Shown: positions 15,841 through 24,334, counted from the first letter of the stretch. The stretch is DNA of 52,474 nt from Solirubrobacterales bacterium (GCA_009379895.1 WHSW01000005.1:1613-54086), one strand, 5' to 3'. A program made the numbers and translations. Notes: generated by a model not told the origin, from the letters alone.

Positions 15841-16311
15841 TCAGCGCCGGCAGTCGAACCAGATCGCGTCGCGGACGTAGGCCCGGTCGAGGTCGGGGCC
15901 GTACTTGATCGTGATCCGCGAGTACCAGCGCTTGCCCTCGCATTTGACGAGGTGACTGAGCTTGACCCGGCCGCGGGTCGGCCCGATGCCGGTGCCCGGC
16001 TCCCCAGCGAAGCCGGCGACCGTCAGGCGGCCGAACCCGACGGCCTTGGCGCCGCCCCAGCGCCGCCAATCGATCTTCGCCAGCCGGCCCTTGGCGCCGA
16101 TGCCGAGGGTTCGGGGCTCGACCTCGCACCTGGTCGCGAAGTCGAACTGCCCGGCGCAAACCTTCCGCTTGGGCGGAGAGGCCGTATCGGCGGAGGCCGA
16201 GCCCGGGTCAGGCGCGAGCCCACCGGCCACGACGAGGGCCGCGCTGAGGAGGAGGACCGCACCCGCACGGGGCCGGTTGAGGCACCCGCCTGAGCCGTAA
16301 CGCCATGCCAC
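15841..16311 (-). CDS. Small secreted protein of unknown function
   Basis: A 156-residue protein with an N-terminal export helix (AGAVLLLSAALVVAGGLA), then a basic 110-residue domain with four cysteines (VCAGQFDFATRCE, VKCEGKRWYS and a C-terminal DCRR) that could form two disulfides. Beta-type segments such as RWYSRITIKYGPDLDRAYV suggest a compact extracellular fold. I recognise no family. The GTG at 16311 follows a TACGCT box by six bases; it is divergent from the fusion gene at 16433. Function cannot be stated. Confidence 0.6.
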   Translation of the reverse strand: MAWRYGSGGCLNRPRAGAVLLLSAALVVAGGLAPDPGSASADTASPPKRKVCAGQFDFATRCEVEPRTLGIGAKGRLAKIDWRRWGGAKAVGFGRLTVAGFAGEPGTGIGPTRGRVKLSHLVKCEGKRWYSRITIKYGPDLDRAYVRDAIWFDCRR

Positions 16312-16317
16312 GGGGCG

Positions 16318-16323
16318 AGCGTA
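16318..16323 (-). promoter_or_regulatory. -10 box (TACGCT) of the small secreted-protein gene
   Basis: TACGCT on the minus strand ends six bases before GTG 16311, without a Shine-Dalgarno. Confidence 0.45.
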
Positions 16324-16415
16324 CCCGCTCGCGCCGGGATCCGAACCGAGGCGCGGGGCTCGACCTCGGCCGGGCCCCGAGCGCGAGGAGGTCGATCCGC
16401 GCGCCGCGCGCGGAC

Positions 16416-16421
16416 TACGAT
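16416..16421 (+). promoter_or_regulatory. -10 box (TACGAT) of the response-regulator/reductase fusion gene
   Basis: TACGAT ends eleven bases before ATG 16433. The intervening CGACGGGAGCG holds a weak GGGAG, so a very short leader is as likely as a leaderless start. Confidence 0.45.
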
Positions 16422-16432
16422 CGACGGGAGCG

Positions 16433-18265
16433 ATGGAGAGCGAGGTGCAGCACAGCGACCCGCGGCCGGCGACTCCGGTCCTGCTCGCGGTCGAGGACGA
16501 GCGGCCGAGCCGCGAGCGGCTCGCGCACGAGCTCGCCCGCTACGCGGGGGACTACCGGGTGCTGTGCATCGAGTCCCCGACCGAGGCGCTGGCCGTACTC
16601 GAGCGGCTCCGCGGCGAGGGGTGCGAGGTCGCGCTGGTGCTCGCCGACCAGTGGATGCCCGAGCGCTGCGGGGTCGACGTGCTCGCCCGCGTGCGCGAGC
16701 TGCACCCGCATGCGAAGCGGGCGGTGCTGATCGACTGGGGCGGCTGGGCGGACCGGGCGACGACCGAGGCGATCGTCGCGGCGATGGCCACGAGCGCGAT
16801 CGACTACTACGTGATCAAGCCCTGGCGCTCGCCCGACGAGTACTTCCACCGGACGGTCAGCGACTTCCTCTACGAGTGGTCGCGCAGCCAGGCCCCCGAG
16901 CAGCGCGAGGTGACGGTCGTCGCCGCGGAGCACTCGCCGCGCGCGCACCAGCTCCGCGACCTGCTCGTCCGCAACGGGATCCCGCACGTCTTCCACGGGG
17001 CGGACTCGGCGATCGGGCGGCGGTTGCTCGCCGATTGCGGCCACGACGACGCGCCCGGTCCATTGGCGCTGATGCACGACGGGCGGGTGCTCTCGGACCC
17101 GAGCAACGAGGAGCTGGCCCGCGCCTTCGGCGTACGAACGGAGCTGCGAGGCTCGCACGAGTTCGATGTCGCGATCGTGGGCGCGGGCCCGGCGGGGCTC
17201 GCCGCCGCCGTCTACGCCTCCTCGGAGGGACTGCGGGCGTTGGTCGTCGAGCGCGAGTCGATCGGCGGCCAGGCCGGCGCGAGCTCGCTGATCCGCAACT
17301 ACCTCGGCTTCTCGCGCGGCGTCAGCGGCGGCGAGCTCGCCCAGCGCGCCTATCAGCAGGCGTGGGTCTTCGGCACCGACTTCCTGATCATGCGCGAGGC
17401 GGCGTCGCTCGAGCCCGGCGCCGGCGCGCACCGGCTGACGATCGCCGGCGTCGGCGTGGTCGAGGCGCGGACCGTGGTCCTCGCCAGCGGCGTCTCCTAC
17501 CGGCGCGTCGGGATCGCCGAGCTCGAGGCGCTTTCGGGCGCCGGCGTCTACTACGGGGCCTCGACCTCCGAGGCCGCCGGGGTCGCCGGCCGCGACGCGT
17601 TCGTCCTCGGGGGCGGCAACTCGGCCGGCCAGGCGGCGATGCACCTCGCCCGCTACGCGCGCCGGGTAACCGTCCTGGTCCGCGGCCGGAGCCTGGCGGA
17701 GAGCATGTCGCGGTATCTCCAGGACGCGCTCGCCGCGACCTCCAACATCGAGGTCCGGCTCGGGGTCGAGGTGGTGGGCGGTGGCGGCGCGGGCGCGCTC
17801 GACCATCTCGTCCTGCGTGAGATCGAATCGGCCGAGATCGAGGCGGTCGAGGCCGCGGGCCTGTTCATCCTGATCGGCGCCCGCCCGCACACGGACTGGC
17901 TGCCGGAGAGCATCGAGCGCGACGGGTGGGGCTACCTGCTCACCGGCGCCGACCTGCTGCAGGCGGGGCGCCTCGACGACCGCTGGCCGCTCGCGCGTAA
18001 CCCGCTGATGCTCGAGACCTCCGTGCCCGGGGTGTTCGCGGTCGGCGATGTCCGCCACGGGGCGATCAAGCGCGTCGCCTCGGCCGTCGGCGAGGGATCG
18101 GTCGTGGTCGAGCAGCTGCATCGGCTGCTCTCGGGCGGCTCGGAGGAGGGCGAGAGCTCGCCGCGCGCAACCGCCGGAGGATCGGTGGCCGCGGCGGCGA
18201 GCGCGGGGGGGCGACCGGCCACGGATCGGGCGGCGCGCCGGGCGCGGGTCGATCCGCCAGACTGA
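16433..18265 (+). CDS. Response-regulator receiver fused to a thioredoxin-reductase-like FAD domain lacking the CxxC
   Basis: A 610-residue three-part protein. Residues 15-140 form a receiver with the acidic pair Glu21/Asp22, phospho-acceptor Asp72 in LADQWMP and Lys129 in VIKPW. Residues 155-235 resemble a thioredoxin/glutaredoxin-like fold (EVTVVAAEHSPRAHQLRDLL). Residues 244-560 are a thioredoxin-reductase-type flavoprotein with AIVGAGPAGLAAAVYA, GGQAGASSLIRNYLGF, NADPH-type GGGNSAGQAAMHLAR and the final FAVGDVR. Where thioredoxin reductases have CATC, the sequence reads GVYYGASTSEAAG, so disulfide exchange by the usual mechanism is impossible. The last 45 residues are low-complexity. It ends five bases before the aminotransferase. 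Inference: a phosphorylation-controlled NAD(P)H-flavin redox sensor or oxidoreductase. Confidence 0.85.
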   Translation: MESEVQHSDPRPATPVLLAVEDERPSRERLAHELARYAGDYRVLCIESPTEALAVLERLRGEGCEVALVLADQWMPERCGVDVLARVRELHPHAKRAVLIDWGGWADRATTEAIVAAMATSAIDYYVIKPWRSPDEYFHRTVSDFLYEWSRSQAPEQREVTVVAAEHSPRAHQLRDLLVRNGIPHVFHGADSAIGRRLLADCGHDDAPGPLALMHDGRVLSDPSNEELARAFGVRTELRGSHEFDVAIVGAGPAGLAAAVYASSEGLRALVVERESIGGQAGASSLIRNYLGFSRGVSGGELAQRAYQQAWVFGTDFLIMREAASLEPGAGAHRLTIAGVGVVEARTVVLASGVSYRRVGIAELEALSGAGVYYGASTSEAAGVAGRDAFVLGGGNSAGQAAMHLARYARRVTVLVRGRSLAESMSRYLQDALAATSNIEVRLGVEVVGGGGAGALDHLVLREIESAEIEAVEAAGLFILIGARPHTDWLPESIERDGWGYLLTGADLLQAGRLDDRWPLARNPLMLETSVPGVFAVGDVRHGAIKRVASAVGEGSVVVEQLHRLLSGGSEEGESSPRATAGGSVAAAASAGGRPATDRAARRARVDPPD

Positions 18266-18269
18266 GCGC

Positions 18270-19760
18270 GTGGTCGAGCAGCCGAGCAGCAAGCGGCCCG
18301 GCGGCGCCGAGCCGCCGGCCGCGATCCACCGGCGGTCGCACGCGCGCGCGCGCGACCTCGAGCGCTACGCGGGCCTGTTCGCCGCGCGGACCCGGGCGAT
18401 GCGCTCCTCGGCGATGCGCGACCTGATGGAGATCACCGCTCGCCCCGAGGTGATCTCGCTCGCCGGGGGCCTGCCCGACACGTCGACCTTCCCCCCGCAG
18501 AGCTTCGCCGCGCAGATGACCCGGATCGCCCAGGAGAGCTCTGCCCAGGCGCTCCAGTACGGGCCGACCGAGGGCTTCGCCGAGACCAAGCGGTGCATCC
18601 GCGAGGTGATGCGCGCCGAGGGCATGGACCCCGATCCCGAGGACGTGATCGTCACCACCGGCGGCCAGCAGGCGATCGACCTGGTCGCCAAGACGCTGAT
18701 CGATCCGGGCGACGTGGTGATCGCCGAGGCGCCGACCTACCCGGGGGCGGTGCCCGTGTTCAGCTCCTATGAGGCGCGCACGCTGCAGGTCGAGGTCGAC
18801 GAGGACGGGATGCGGATCTCAGAGCTCGAGGCGCTCCTCGACCGCCTCGCCGCCGATCGGCTGCGCCCGAAGCTGATCTACTCGGTGCCCAGCTTCCAGA
18901 ATCCGGCGGGGGTCTCGATGTCGGCCGACCGGCGGCGCCGGCTGGTCGAGGTCGCCCGCGAGCGGGAGCTGCTCGTGGTCGAGGACAACCCCTACGGGCT
19001 GCTGCGCTACGAGGGAAGCGCCGAGCAGCCCCTCTACGAGCTCGACGGCGGCGACTACGTCCTCTACATCGGAACCTTCTCGAAGATCCTCTCGCCGGGG
19101 ATCCGGCTCGGCTGGCTCTGCGCGCCGCCCCCGGTGATGGAGAAGGTGGTACTCGGCAAGCAGGCGACCGACCTCTGCACCTCGACCCTGACCCAGTACT
19201 TCGTCCGCGAGTACTTCGCCGAGGGTCGCTGGCTCACCTACATCGCCGACCTCCGCGAGATCTATCGCGCCCGGCGCGACGCGATGCTCGACGCGCTGGA
19301 GAGCTTCTTTCCCGCCCAGGCGAGCTGGTCGCGCCCCGAGGGCGGCCTGTTCTGCTGGGCGACGCTGCCCTCCTACATCGACACGACCGACCTGCTCGCC
19401 AAGGCGCTGCGCGAGAACGTCGCCTTCGTGCCCGGCGCGGCCGCCTTCGTCGACGGCCGCGGCGGCTCGTCGATGCGGCTCAACTTCTCGGGCTCGAACG
19501 AGGACCAGATCCGCGAGGGGATCCGCCGCATCGGCCGGGTGATCACCGAGCAAGTCGAGCTCTATGAGCGGATAACCAACGTTCCGCCCGCCTCCTCCGC
19601 TTCGCGTCCGGGGGCGGCCGGGTTGCGGGAGGGCTCCTCCCAAGCAGCGACAGCGACCGGTGATCCGAGCTCTGCTCGGATTCGTCCGGGGGCGGCCGGG
19701 CTGGGGGAGGCCTCGACGGGCGGAGGGTCCGTCGTGCCCTTCCGGCGGAGCGACGCGTGA
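18270..19760 (+). CDS. PLP-dependent class I/II aminotransferase (2-aminoadipate transaminase-like) with a repetitive C-terminal tail
   Basis: A 496-residue fold-type I aminotransferase. It has VISLAGGLPDTSTFP, the GGQQAIDLVAK helix, YSVPSFQNPAGV, VVEDNPYGLLRYEG and the Schiff-base lysine 272 in YIGTFSKILSPGIRLGW, with RLNFSG near the end. This is the MocR/LysN-like group without the DNA-binding domain; substrates in the group include 2-aminoadipate and aromatic or branched-chain amino acids. The catalytic domain ends near residue 430; the following 67 residues are Gly/Ser/Ala-rich and contain two copies of RPGAAGL encoded by a DNA repeat. The start is taken at GTG 18270. It overlaps the D-Ala-D-Ala ligase gene as GTGA, so the two are translationally coupled. 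Confidence 0.85.
   Translation: MVEQPSSKRPGGAEPPAAIHRRSHARARDLERYAGLFAARTRAMRSSAMRDLMEITARPEVISLAGGLPDTSTFPPQSFAAQMTRIAQESSAQALQYGPTEGFAETKRCIREVMRAEGMDPDPEDVIVTTGGQQAIDLVAKTLIDPGDVVIAEAPTYPGAVPVFSSYEARTLQVEVDEDGMRISELEALLDRLAADRLRPKLIYSVPSFQNPAGVSMSADRRRRLVEVARERELLVVEDNPYGLLRYEGSAEQPLYELDGGDYVLYIGTFSKILSPGIRLGWLCAPPPVMEKVVLGKQATDLCTSTLTQYFVREYFAEGRWLTYIADLREIYRARRDAMLDALESFFPAQASWSRPEGGLFCWATLPSYIDTTDLLAKALRENVAFVPGAAAFVDGRGGSSMRLNFSGSNEDQIREGIRRIGRVITEQVELYERITNVPPASSASRPGAAGLREGSSQAATATGDPSSARIRPGAAGLGEASTGGGSVVPFRRSDA
19605..19701 (+). repeat. Direct repeats and small hairpins in the 3' end of the aminotransferase gene
   Basis: A stretch beginning CGTCCGGGGGCGGCCGGG at 19605 recurs 78 bases on at 19683, exactly 26 codons. 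Between them lies the hairpin ATCCGAGC-tct-GCTCGGAT (about 19665-19683). The preceding CGCTTCGCGTCCGG also occurs between dnaN and recF. The repeat looks inserted at the gene end and translated. Confidence 0.6.
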
Positions 19761-20695
19761 GGGTGGCGGTGCTCAAGGGGGGGCGTGGGCTCGAGCGGCA
19801 GGTGTCGCTGCGCAGCGGCGCCCGGGTCGAGGACGCGCTCGGCAGGCTCGGCCACGAGGTGATCCCGATCGACGTCGGCTCGGACCTGGTCACGACCCTG
19901 AAGGCCGAGCGGCCCGACGTCGCATTCGTCGCCCTGCACGGCGTCGGAGGTGAGGATGGAACGACGCAGGAGCTGCTCGCGATCCTTCAGATCCCGCACA
20001 CCGGGCCGGGGGTGCGGGCCTGTATGCGCTCGATCGACAAAGTTGCCGCCAAGCACGAGCTGCGCGCCGCGGGCGTCCCGACGCCAGACTGGGCGGCCTT
20101 CAACGCGCTCGCCTTCCGCGGGCTCGGCGCCGCCGACGCGCTCGCCGAGATCGAGGCCGAGCTCGGGTTCCCGCTCGTGATCAAGCCCGCGGCCGGAGGC
20201 TCCTCGCTCGGCGTCCGCTTCGCGGCCGGCGCCGCGGAGGTGCCGGAGGCGCTGGTCGCCGCGTTCTCATACGACGATCGGGTCCTGCTCGAGCGCCACG
20301 TCGACGGTCGCGAGCTGGCCGTGTCGCTGCTCGATGGGATCGCCCTGCCGGTCGTCGAGGCGCGCCCTCGCGAGGAGGACCGGTTCAACTACGACGCCCG
20401 CTACGAGATCGGTCGCACCGGGTACGTCTGCCCCGCCGACCTCGGCGCCGCCGAGGGCCCGGTGCTCGACGCAGCGCTGCGAACCTGGGACGCACTCGAC
20501 TTCGACGGCTTCGCGCGCGTCGACATGATCCTCGCCGCCGAGGGGCCGCAGGTGCTGGAGGCGAACGCGATCCCCGGGCTGACCGACACCTCGCTGCTGC
20601 CGATGGCCGCCGAGGCGGCGGGGATGTCGTTCGAGCGGCTCTGCGAACGGCTGCTCAACCTCGCGCTCGCACCCCAGGCCCCGGCGGCCGTCTGA
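19757..20695 (+). CDS. ddl: D-alanine--D-alanine ligase
   Basis: A 312-residue ATP-grasp enzyme that joins two D-alanines for peptidoglycan precursors in the cytoplasm. Seen: RVAVLKGGRGLERQVSLRSG (the family start, with the usual GGxSxER altered to GGRGLER), FVALHGVGGEDGTTQELL, the ATP-binding lysine in PLVIKPAAGGSSLGV, LLERHVDGRELAVSLLDG, and the metal and substrate motif VDMILAAEGPQVLEANAIPGLT. Length is normal. The GTG start overlaps the aminotransferase stop. The neighbouring transaminase might feed amino acids for the wall, but this is only suggested by position. The 3' end faces the two-component operon across 76 bases without an obvious terminator. Confidence 0.95.
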   Translation: MRVAVLKGGRGLERQVSLRSGARVEDALGRLGHEVIPIDVGSDLVTTLKAERPDVAFVALHGVGGEDGTTQELLAILQIPHTGPGVRACMRSIDKVAAKHELRAAGVPTPDWAAFNALAFRGLGAADALAEIEAELGFPLVIKPAAGGSSLGVRFAAGAAEVPEALVAAFSYDDRVLLERHVDGRELAVSLLDGIALPVVEARPREEDRFNYDARYEIGRTGYVCPADLGAAEGPVLDAALRTWDALDFDGFARVDMILAAEGPQVLEANAIPGLTDTSLLPMAAEAAGMSFERLCERLLNLALAPQAPAAV

Positions 20696-20771
20696 CCCGG
20701 GACTTCGCGCGTCGAGGGCGCCGGCAGCCACGCGCCCCGCGCGGACCGGCCTCAGACCGGACGTGATCTGC

Positions 20772-21422
20772 TCAGTCGACCAGCCGCCGCTCGACCGCCC
20801 AGCGGCTGAGCTCGTGGCGGTTGGAGAGCTGGAGCTTGCGCAGGACCGCGCTCACGTGCGCCTCGACCGTCTTCGCCGAGATCGAGAGCTCGAGCGCGAT
20901 CTCCTTGTAGAGGTACCCGCGGGCGATCAGGCGCAGCACCTCGCGCTCGCGCACCGTGAGCTGGTCGAGCTCGGGGTCCACCTCGGCCTCGGTCATCTGG
21001 CCGGCGAAGGCGTCGAGCACGAAGCCGGCGAGCCGGGGCGAGAAGACGGCGTCGCCGGCGCGCACGCGCCGGATCGCGTCGGCGAGGTCGGGGCCCGAGA
21101 TCGTCTTGGTCACGTAGCCGCGCGCGCCGGCGCGGATCACCGCGATCACGTCCTCGGCGGCGTCGGAGACCGAGAGCGCCAAAAAGCGCTGCGCGGGGTT
21201 GTTGTGGGCGACGTGACGGATCACCTCGACGCCGCCACCGCCCGGCATGTGGACGTCGAGCAGGACGACGTCGGGGCGCTCGGCAGCGATCGCCCGGACC
21301 GCCGACTCGACCGTGCCCGCCTCGCCGCGGACGTCGACCAGCCCCTCGAGCTCGGCGCGCACGCCGCTGCGAAAGATCTCGTGATCGTCGACGATCACGA
21401 CTGACGGCTGCGCGGTGGTCAT
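20772..21422 (-). CDS. LuxR/NarL-family response regulator
   Basis: A 216-residue regulator. The receiver has SVVIVDDHE with acidic residues, phospho-acceptor Asp56 in LLDVHMPGGG, and a Lys in GYVTKTISG. The C-terminal LuxR domain begins at LTVREREVLRLIARGYLYKE and has the recognition helix SAKTVEAHVSAVLRKL. It belongs to the LiaR/VraR/NarL class, which activates envelope-stress genes when phosphorylated. I start it at ATG 21422, forming an ATGA overlap with the kinase stop, rather than at the GTG four codons upstream. Co-transcription with the kinase makes the pairing clear. It is the last gene of a four-gene minus-strand operon. Confidence 0.94.
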   Translation of the reverse strand: MTTAQPSVVIVDDHEIFRSGVRAELEGLVDVRGEAGTVESAVRAIAAERPDVVLLDVHMPGGGGVEVIRHVAHNNPAQRFLALSVSDAAEDVIAVIRAGARGYVTKTISGPDLADAIRRVRAGDAVFSPRLAGFVLDAFAGQMTEAEVDPELDQLTVREREVLRLIARGYLYKEIALELSISAKTVEAHVSAVLRKLQLSNRHELSRWAVERRLVD

Positions 21423-22786
21423 GGTCGCTGCCACTCCATCACGAGCTCGACCTCGGTGCCGCCCGGCCCGGAGCTGACCTCGGCCCGACCGCCGTGGCGC
21501 CCCATGCGGGCGACGATCGATTCGCGAATTCCGCGGCGGTCGCCGGGGATCGCCGCGGGATCGAAGCCGTCGCCGCGATCTCGGATGAAGACCTGGGCGC
21601 GCTCGGCGGAGAGCTCGCCGTAGAGAGCTATCGACCCCTCGCGGGAGGCGAACTTGGCCGCGTTGACCAGCGCCTCGCCGGCCGCCGCGACCAGCGCCCG
21701 GGCGCGCTCGTCGACCCCACGGTCGCCGACCACGACCGCGTCTATCGTCGCGCGATGAGCGTCCTCGACCTCATTGGCCGCCTCCTCGAGCGCCGCCGCG
21801 AGGCTGGCGCTGGCCGACTTGCGCTCGGCGGCGAACAGCCATTGGCGCAGCTCGCGCTCCTGGCGCCGGGCGAGCTGGGCGACCTCCCGCGGGTCGCCGG
21901 CGCGGCGCTGGACCAGGGTCAGCGTCTGAAGCACCGAGTCATGCAGGTGGGCCGCGAGCTCGGCGCGCTCCTGCGAGCGAATCCGCTCGGCGCGCTCGGC
22001 CGTGAGGTTGCGCCCGAGCCGCCACAGAAAGGGGGCCAGGATCAGGCCGAGCGCGAGCGCGGCGACGACCAGCGCCAGGATCACGTCGCGCGCCCGGCCC
22101 AGGGCGCCGTTGGCGTAGAGGAAGAGCAGCGCGGCCCCGAGCACGAGCGCGATCCCGAAGCCGCCGCGGTAGAGGTCCGCGAGGCCCGCGCGGCGGCCGG
22201 CGGCCTCGGTCGCGGCGGGGGTGGATGGCGAGGCGGCGGCGGTCGGCGAGGTCGTGGGGAGCGACGAGGTGGCGGCGGTCGGCGAGGTGGCGGCGGTCGT
22301 CACCTCGCCCGCCACTCGAGTCGGCTCGAGCTCAGCCGGGCCGGGCTGCATCGCTCGCGATTGGCGCCACAGCAGCACGGCGCCGGAGGTGGCGAGGATC
22401 AGGGGCCAGACGAGCGCGTCCGACCACCACACCCCGAGCTCGCGCAGGATCAGAAGGCCCGAGAGGGTGAGGAACCCAACCCCGGCGGCGACCCGCCAGT
22501 TGCCGCGCCGGTCGCGACGCCGGGCGAGCCACGACCGCCGGCCCGGCTCGGCCCCCGGCACGCCACTCGCCGGGCCCGCGGGGATCAGGACCCAGGCGGC
22601 CAGATAGCCCAGCAGGCCGAGCCCGGCGGTCGCGATCGTGACGGCGACGAACGCGATCCGCAGCAGCACGGGATCGATCCCGACCCGGTTGGCGATGCCG
22701 GCAAGCACACCACCCGCGATCCCGTTGCGCGTGTCGCGAACGAGCCGCCGGCCGGGGGACGCCCCCGGTTCGAGCTCAGCGCTCAT
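21419..22786 (-). CDS. Sensor histidine kinase with an N-terminal PspC domain
   Basis: A 455-residue kinase. Residues 15-70 form a PspC domain (RDTRNGIAGGVLAGIANRVGIDPVLLRIAFV). Further membrane helices lie at about 98-115, 125-142, 208-226 and 235-255, with a Thr/Ser/Pro/Ala-rich spacer at 160-195 built from TSPTAA-like units. The HisKA_3 dimerisation helix has ELAAHLHDSVLQTL with the likely phospho-His282. The GHKL ATPase follows: EALVNAAKFA (N box), IRDRGDGFDP and the C-terminal GGTEVELVME. It is the intramembrane-sensing type, like LiaS. Direct fusion of PspC to a kinase suggests the PspC domain senses membrane state. ATG 22786 overlaps the small membrane-protein gene by 11 bases. Confidence 0.92.
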   Translation of the reverse strand: MSAELEPGASPGRRLVRDTRNGIAGGVLAGIANRVGIDPVLLRIAFVAVTIATAGLGLLGYLAAWVLIPAGPASGVPGAEPGRRSWLARRRDRRGNWRVAAGVGFLTLSGLLILRELGVWWSDALVWPLILATSGAVLLWRQSRAMQPGPAELEPTRVAGEVTTAATSPTAATSSLPTTSPTAAASPSTPAATEAAGRRAGLADLYRGGFGIALVLGAALLFLYANGALGRARDVILALVVAALALGLILAPFLWRLGRNLTAERAERIRSQERAELAAHLHDSVLQTLTLVQRRAGDPREVAQLARRQERELRQWLFAAERKSASASLAAALEEAANEVEDAHRATIDAVVVGDRGVDERARALVAAAGEALVNAAKFASREGSIALYGELSAERAQVFIRDRGDGFDPAAIPGDRRGIRESIVARMGRHGGRAEVSSGPGGTEVELVMEWQRP

Positions 22787-23000
22787 CCGCGCCCGGCGGG
22801 CCCGTGGGTGGTGGTTGGGAGGGCTCGGTGTCGGTCAGGCCGCTGACCAGCAGGACGACGCCGATCACCGCCGCCAGCAGGGCCCCGACCACGCCGAAGC
22901 TGAGCGCGAACCCGCCGTCCTGATCGACCAGCAGGAGCACACCCACCACGATGACCGCGATTCCGGCCGCCAGCGAGGCGAGGTCGAAGCGGTGACTCAC
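22776..23000 (-). CDS. Small two-helix membrane protein in the envelope-stress operon
   Basis: A 74-residue protein with helix 1 LAAGIAVIVVGVLLLVDQ, a short DGGFALSFG turn, helix 2 GALLAAVIGVVLLVSGL, and a Pro/Gly-rich cytoplasmic tail. No family is recognised. Its ATG at 23000 overlaps the stop of the LiaF-like gene as ATGA and its 3' end overlaps the kinase start. Its place between sensor and LiaF-like partner suggests an accessory membrane component of the same signalling unit. Confidence 0.75.
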   Translation of the reverse strand: MSHRFDLASLAAGIAVIVVGVLLLVDQDGGFALSFGVVGALLAAVIGVVLLVSGLTDTEPSQPPPTGPPGADER

Positions 23001-24334
23001 CGCCCCCCTCCGCGTCCCGCCGCGCGCCGGTCGCCTCGCCCGTCGCCGACGCCGCGCTCGTCGTCGCCGGCGCCCGCGTCCGCCCCGTCACCGTCCGGCG
23101 CCAAGGGCGACCCGGCCGCGCAGGCACGGTCGAGGTCGGCGCGCATCGCCGCGTCATCGAAGTCGTCGCGGTCGAAGCGCTCGTGGCGCGGGTCGAGGTC
23201 TGCGCCGTCGTCGTTGATCACCCGCAGCTCGCCGAGGTCGACCTGACCGGTCAGGTCGAGGCGCGGGGTCGCGGTGGCACCGAGGTTGGTCTCGCTGTGG
23301 ACGTCGACCCCGTCCTGGTCCTCGCCCGCCACCCGGATCGCGCCGGCGGTCGACTCGACGTCGGCCGTCACGCAGACGTCCGAGGGCACGCCGATCACCG
23401 CCTCGCCGATCCCCAGGTCCACGTTCAGATCGACGGTCGTGGCGGGAGTCCAATCGAGGTCGCGCAGATCGATCAGCAGCCGGCCGACGCCGAGCTCGTA
23501 ACCCTCCGCGGGCAGCGCCGCGACGGTCGTCGGACGGTACTCGCGCTCGCCGATCCCGTCGCCGAAGCTGATGTCGGCGGCGGCGACCGCGCCGAGCGGC
23601 GCGGCCAGCGCCAGCGCCGGGATCACGAGCCACCGCGCGCCGCCCCGAAACGCGGCGATCACCAGCAGCGCGCCGATCGCGATGACCACCGCGGCGATCA
23701 CGGCCCCGTGTCCCGTTGCCCCCGCCCAGGCGCTCGCCAGGGCGATCAGCGAGAGGGCGATGAGCGCGCCGACCGCGAGCGCGATCCGGCCGAGGACGCT
23801 CGCGGGTCCCGCGCCCGAGCTGCCCCGCACGACCCAGACGACGAGCGCGATCGCCGCGATCAGAAGGAGTGGTGGGCCGAGCCAGAACGGGCCCCAGCCG
23901 AAGAGGAAGCCGCCGCCGAAGTCGAAGACCCCCCAGCTCAGGGCGACGATCAGGATCGCGGCGCCGGCAGCGATCGCCAGGCCGCGCGAGCGCTCGACCG
24001 GGGCGGGGGCGGCCGGCTCACCCGGCCCCGCCGCAGCGCTCGGGACGAACAGCGCCAGGGCGAGATAGGCGAGCGCGCCGAGGCCGCCGAAGAAGACCGA
24101 GACGGCGAAGGCGATGCGAACGATCACCGGGTCGACGCCGAAGTACTCGCCGAGGCCTCCGGCGACCCCGGCGATCATCCGGTCGCGGCGGCTGCGCAGC
24201 AGGCGGCGGGGGCCGTCCGTCCGTCCGTCCTCGCGGTCGGGCTCGCTCTCGCGGTCCGGCTCGCGCCCGGGGCTCGGCTCGTCCGGCTCGCGCCCCGGAC
24301 CGTCCCCGGGCTCGGTGATCTCGTTGTCGCTCAT
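22997..24334 (-). CDS. PspC-domain, LiaF-like membrane protein
   Basis: A 445-residue protein. The first 45 residues are an Asp/Glu/Pro/Arg-rich tail. A PspC domain follows (LLRSRRDRMIAGVAGGLGEYFGVDPVIVRIAF), then about six more membrane helices up to residue 265. A soluble beta-rich C-terminal domain at about 280-385 resembles the LiaF toastrack-like fold (YELGVGRLLIDLRDLDW; GIGEAVIGVPSDVCV). A long acidic, Gly/Arg tail ends the protein. LiaF-type proteins inhibit the partner kinase until envelope damage. The ATG has a clear GAGGAGG six bases upstream, so this operon has a real leader. It is the first gene of the four-gene operon. Confidence 0.88.
   Translation of the reverse strand: MSDNEITEPGDGPGREPDEPSPGREPDRESEPDREDGRTDGPRRLLRSRRDRMIAGVAGGLGEYFGVDPVIVRIAFAVSVFFGGLGALAYLALALFVPSAAAGPGEPAAPAPVERSRGLAIAAGAAILIVALSWGVFDFGGGFLFGWGPFWLGPPLLLIAAIALVVWVVRGSSGAGPASVLGRIALAVGALIALSLIALASAWAGATGHGAVIAAVVIAIGALLVIAAFRGGARWLVIPALALAAPLGAVAAADISFGDGIGEREYRPTTVAALPAEGYELGVGRLLIDLRDLDWTPATTVDLNVDLGIGEAVIGVPSDVCVTADVESTAGAIRVAGEDQDGVDVHSETNLGATATPRLDLTGQVDLGELRVINDDGADLDPRHERFDRDDFDDAAMRADLDRACAAGSPLAPDGDGADAGAGDDERGVGDGRGDRRAAGRGGGR

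Noticed and set aside
22200-22330. GCGGCGGTCGGCGAGGT-like repeats as a CRISPR or mobile repeat
   Set aside because: They are in frame inside the kinase gene and encode a TSPTAA linker; unit length is irregular and there are no spacers.
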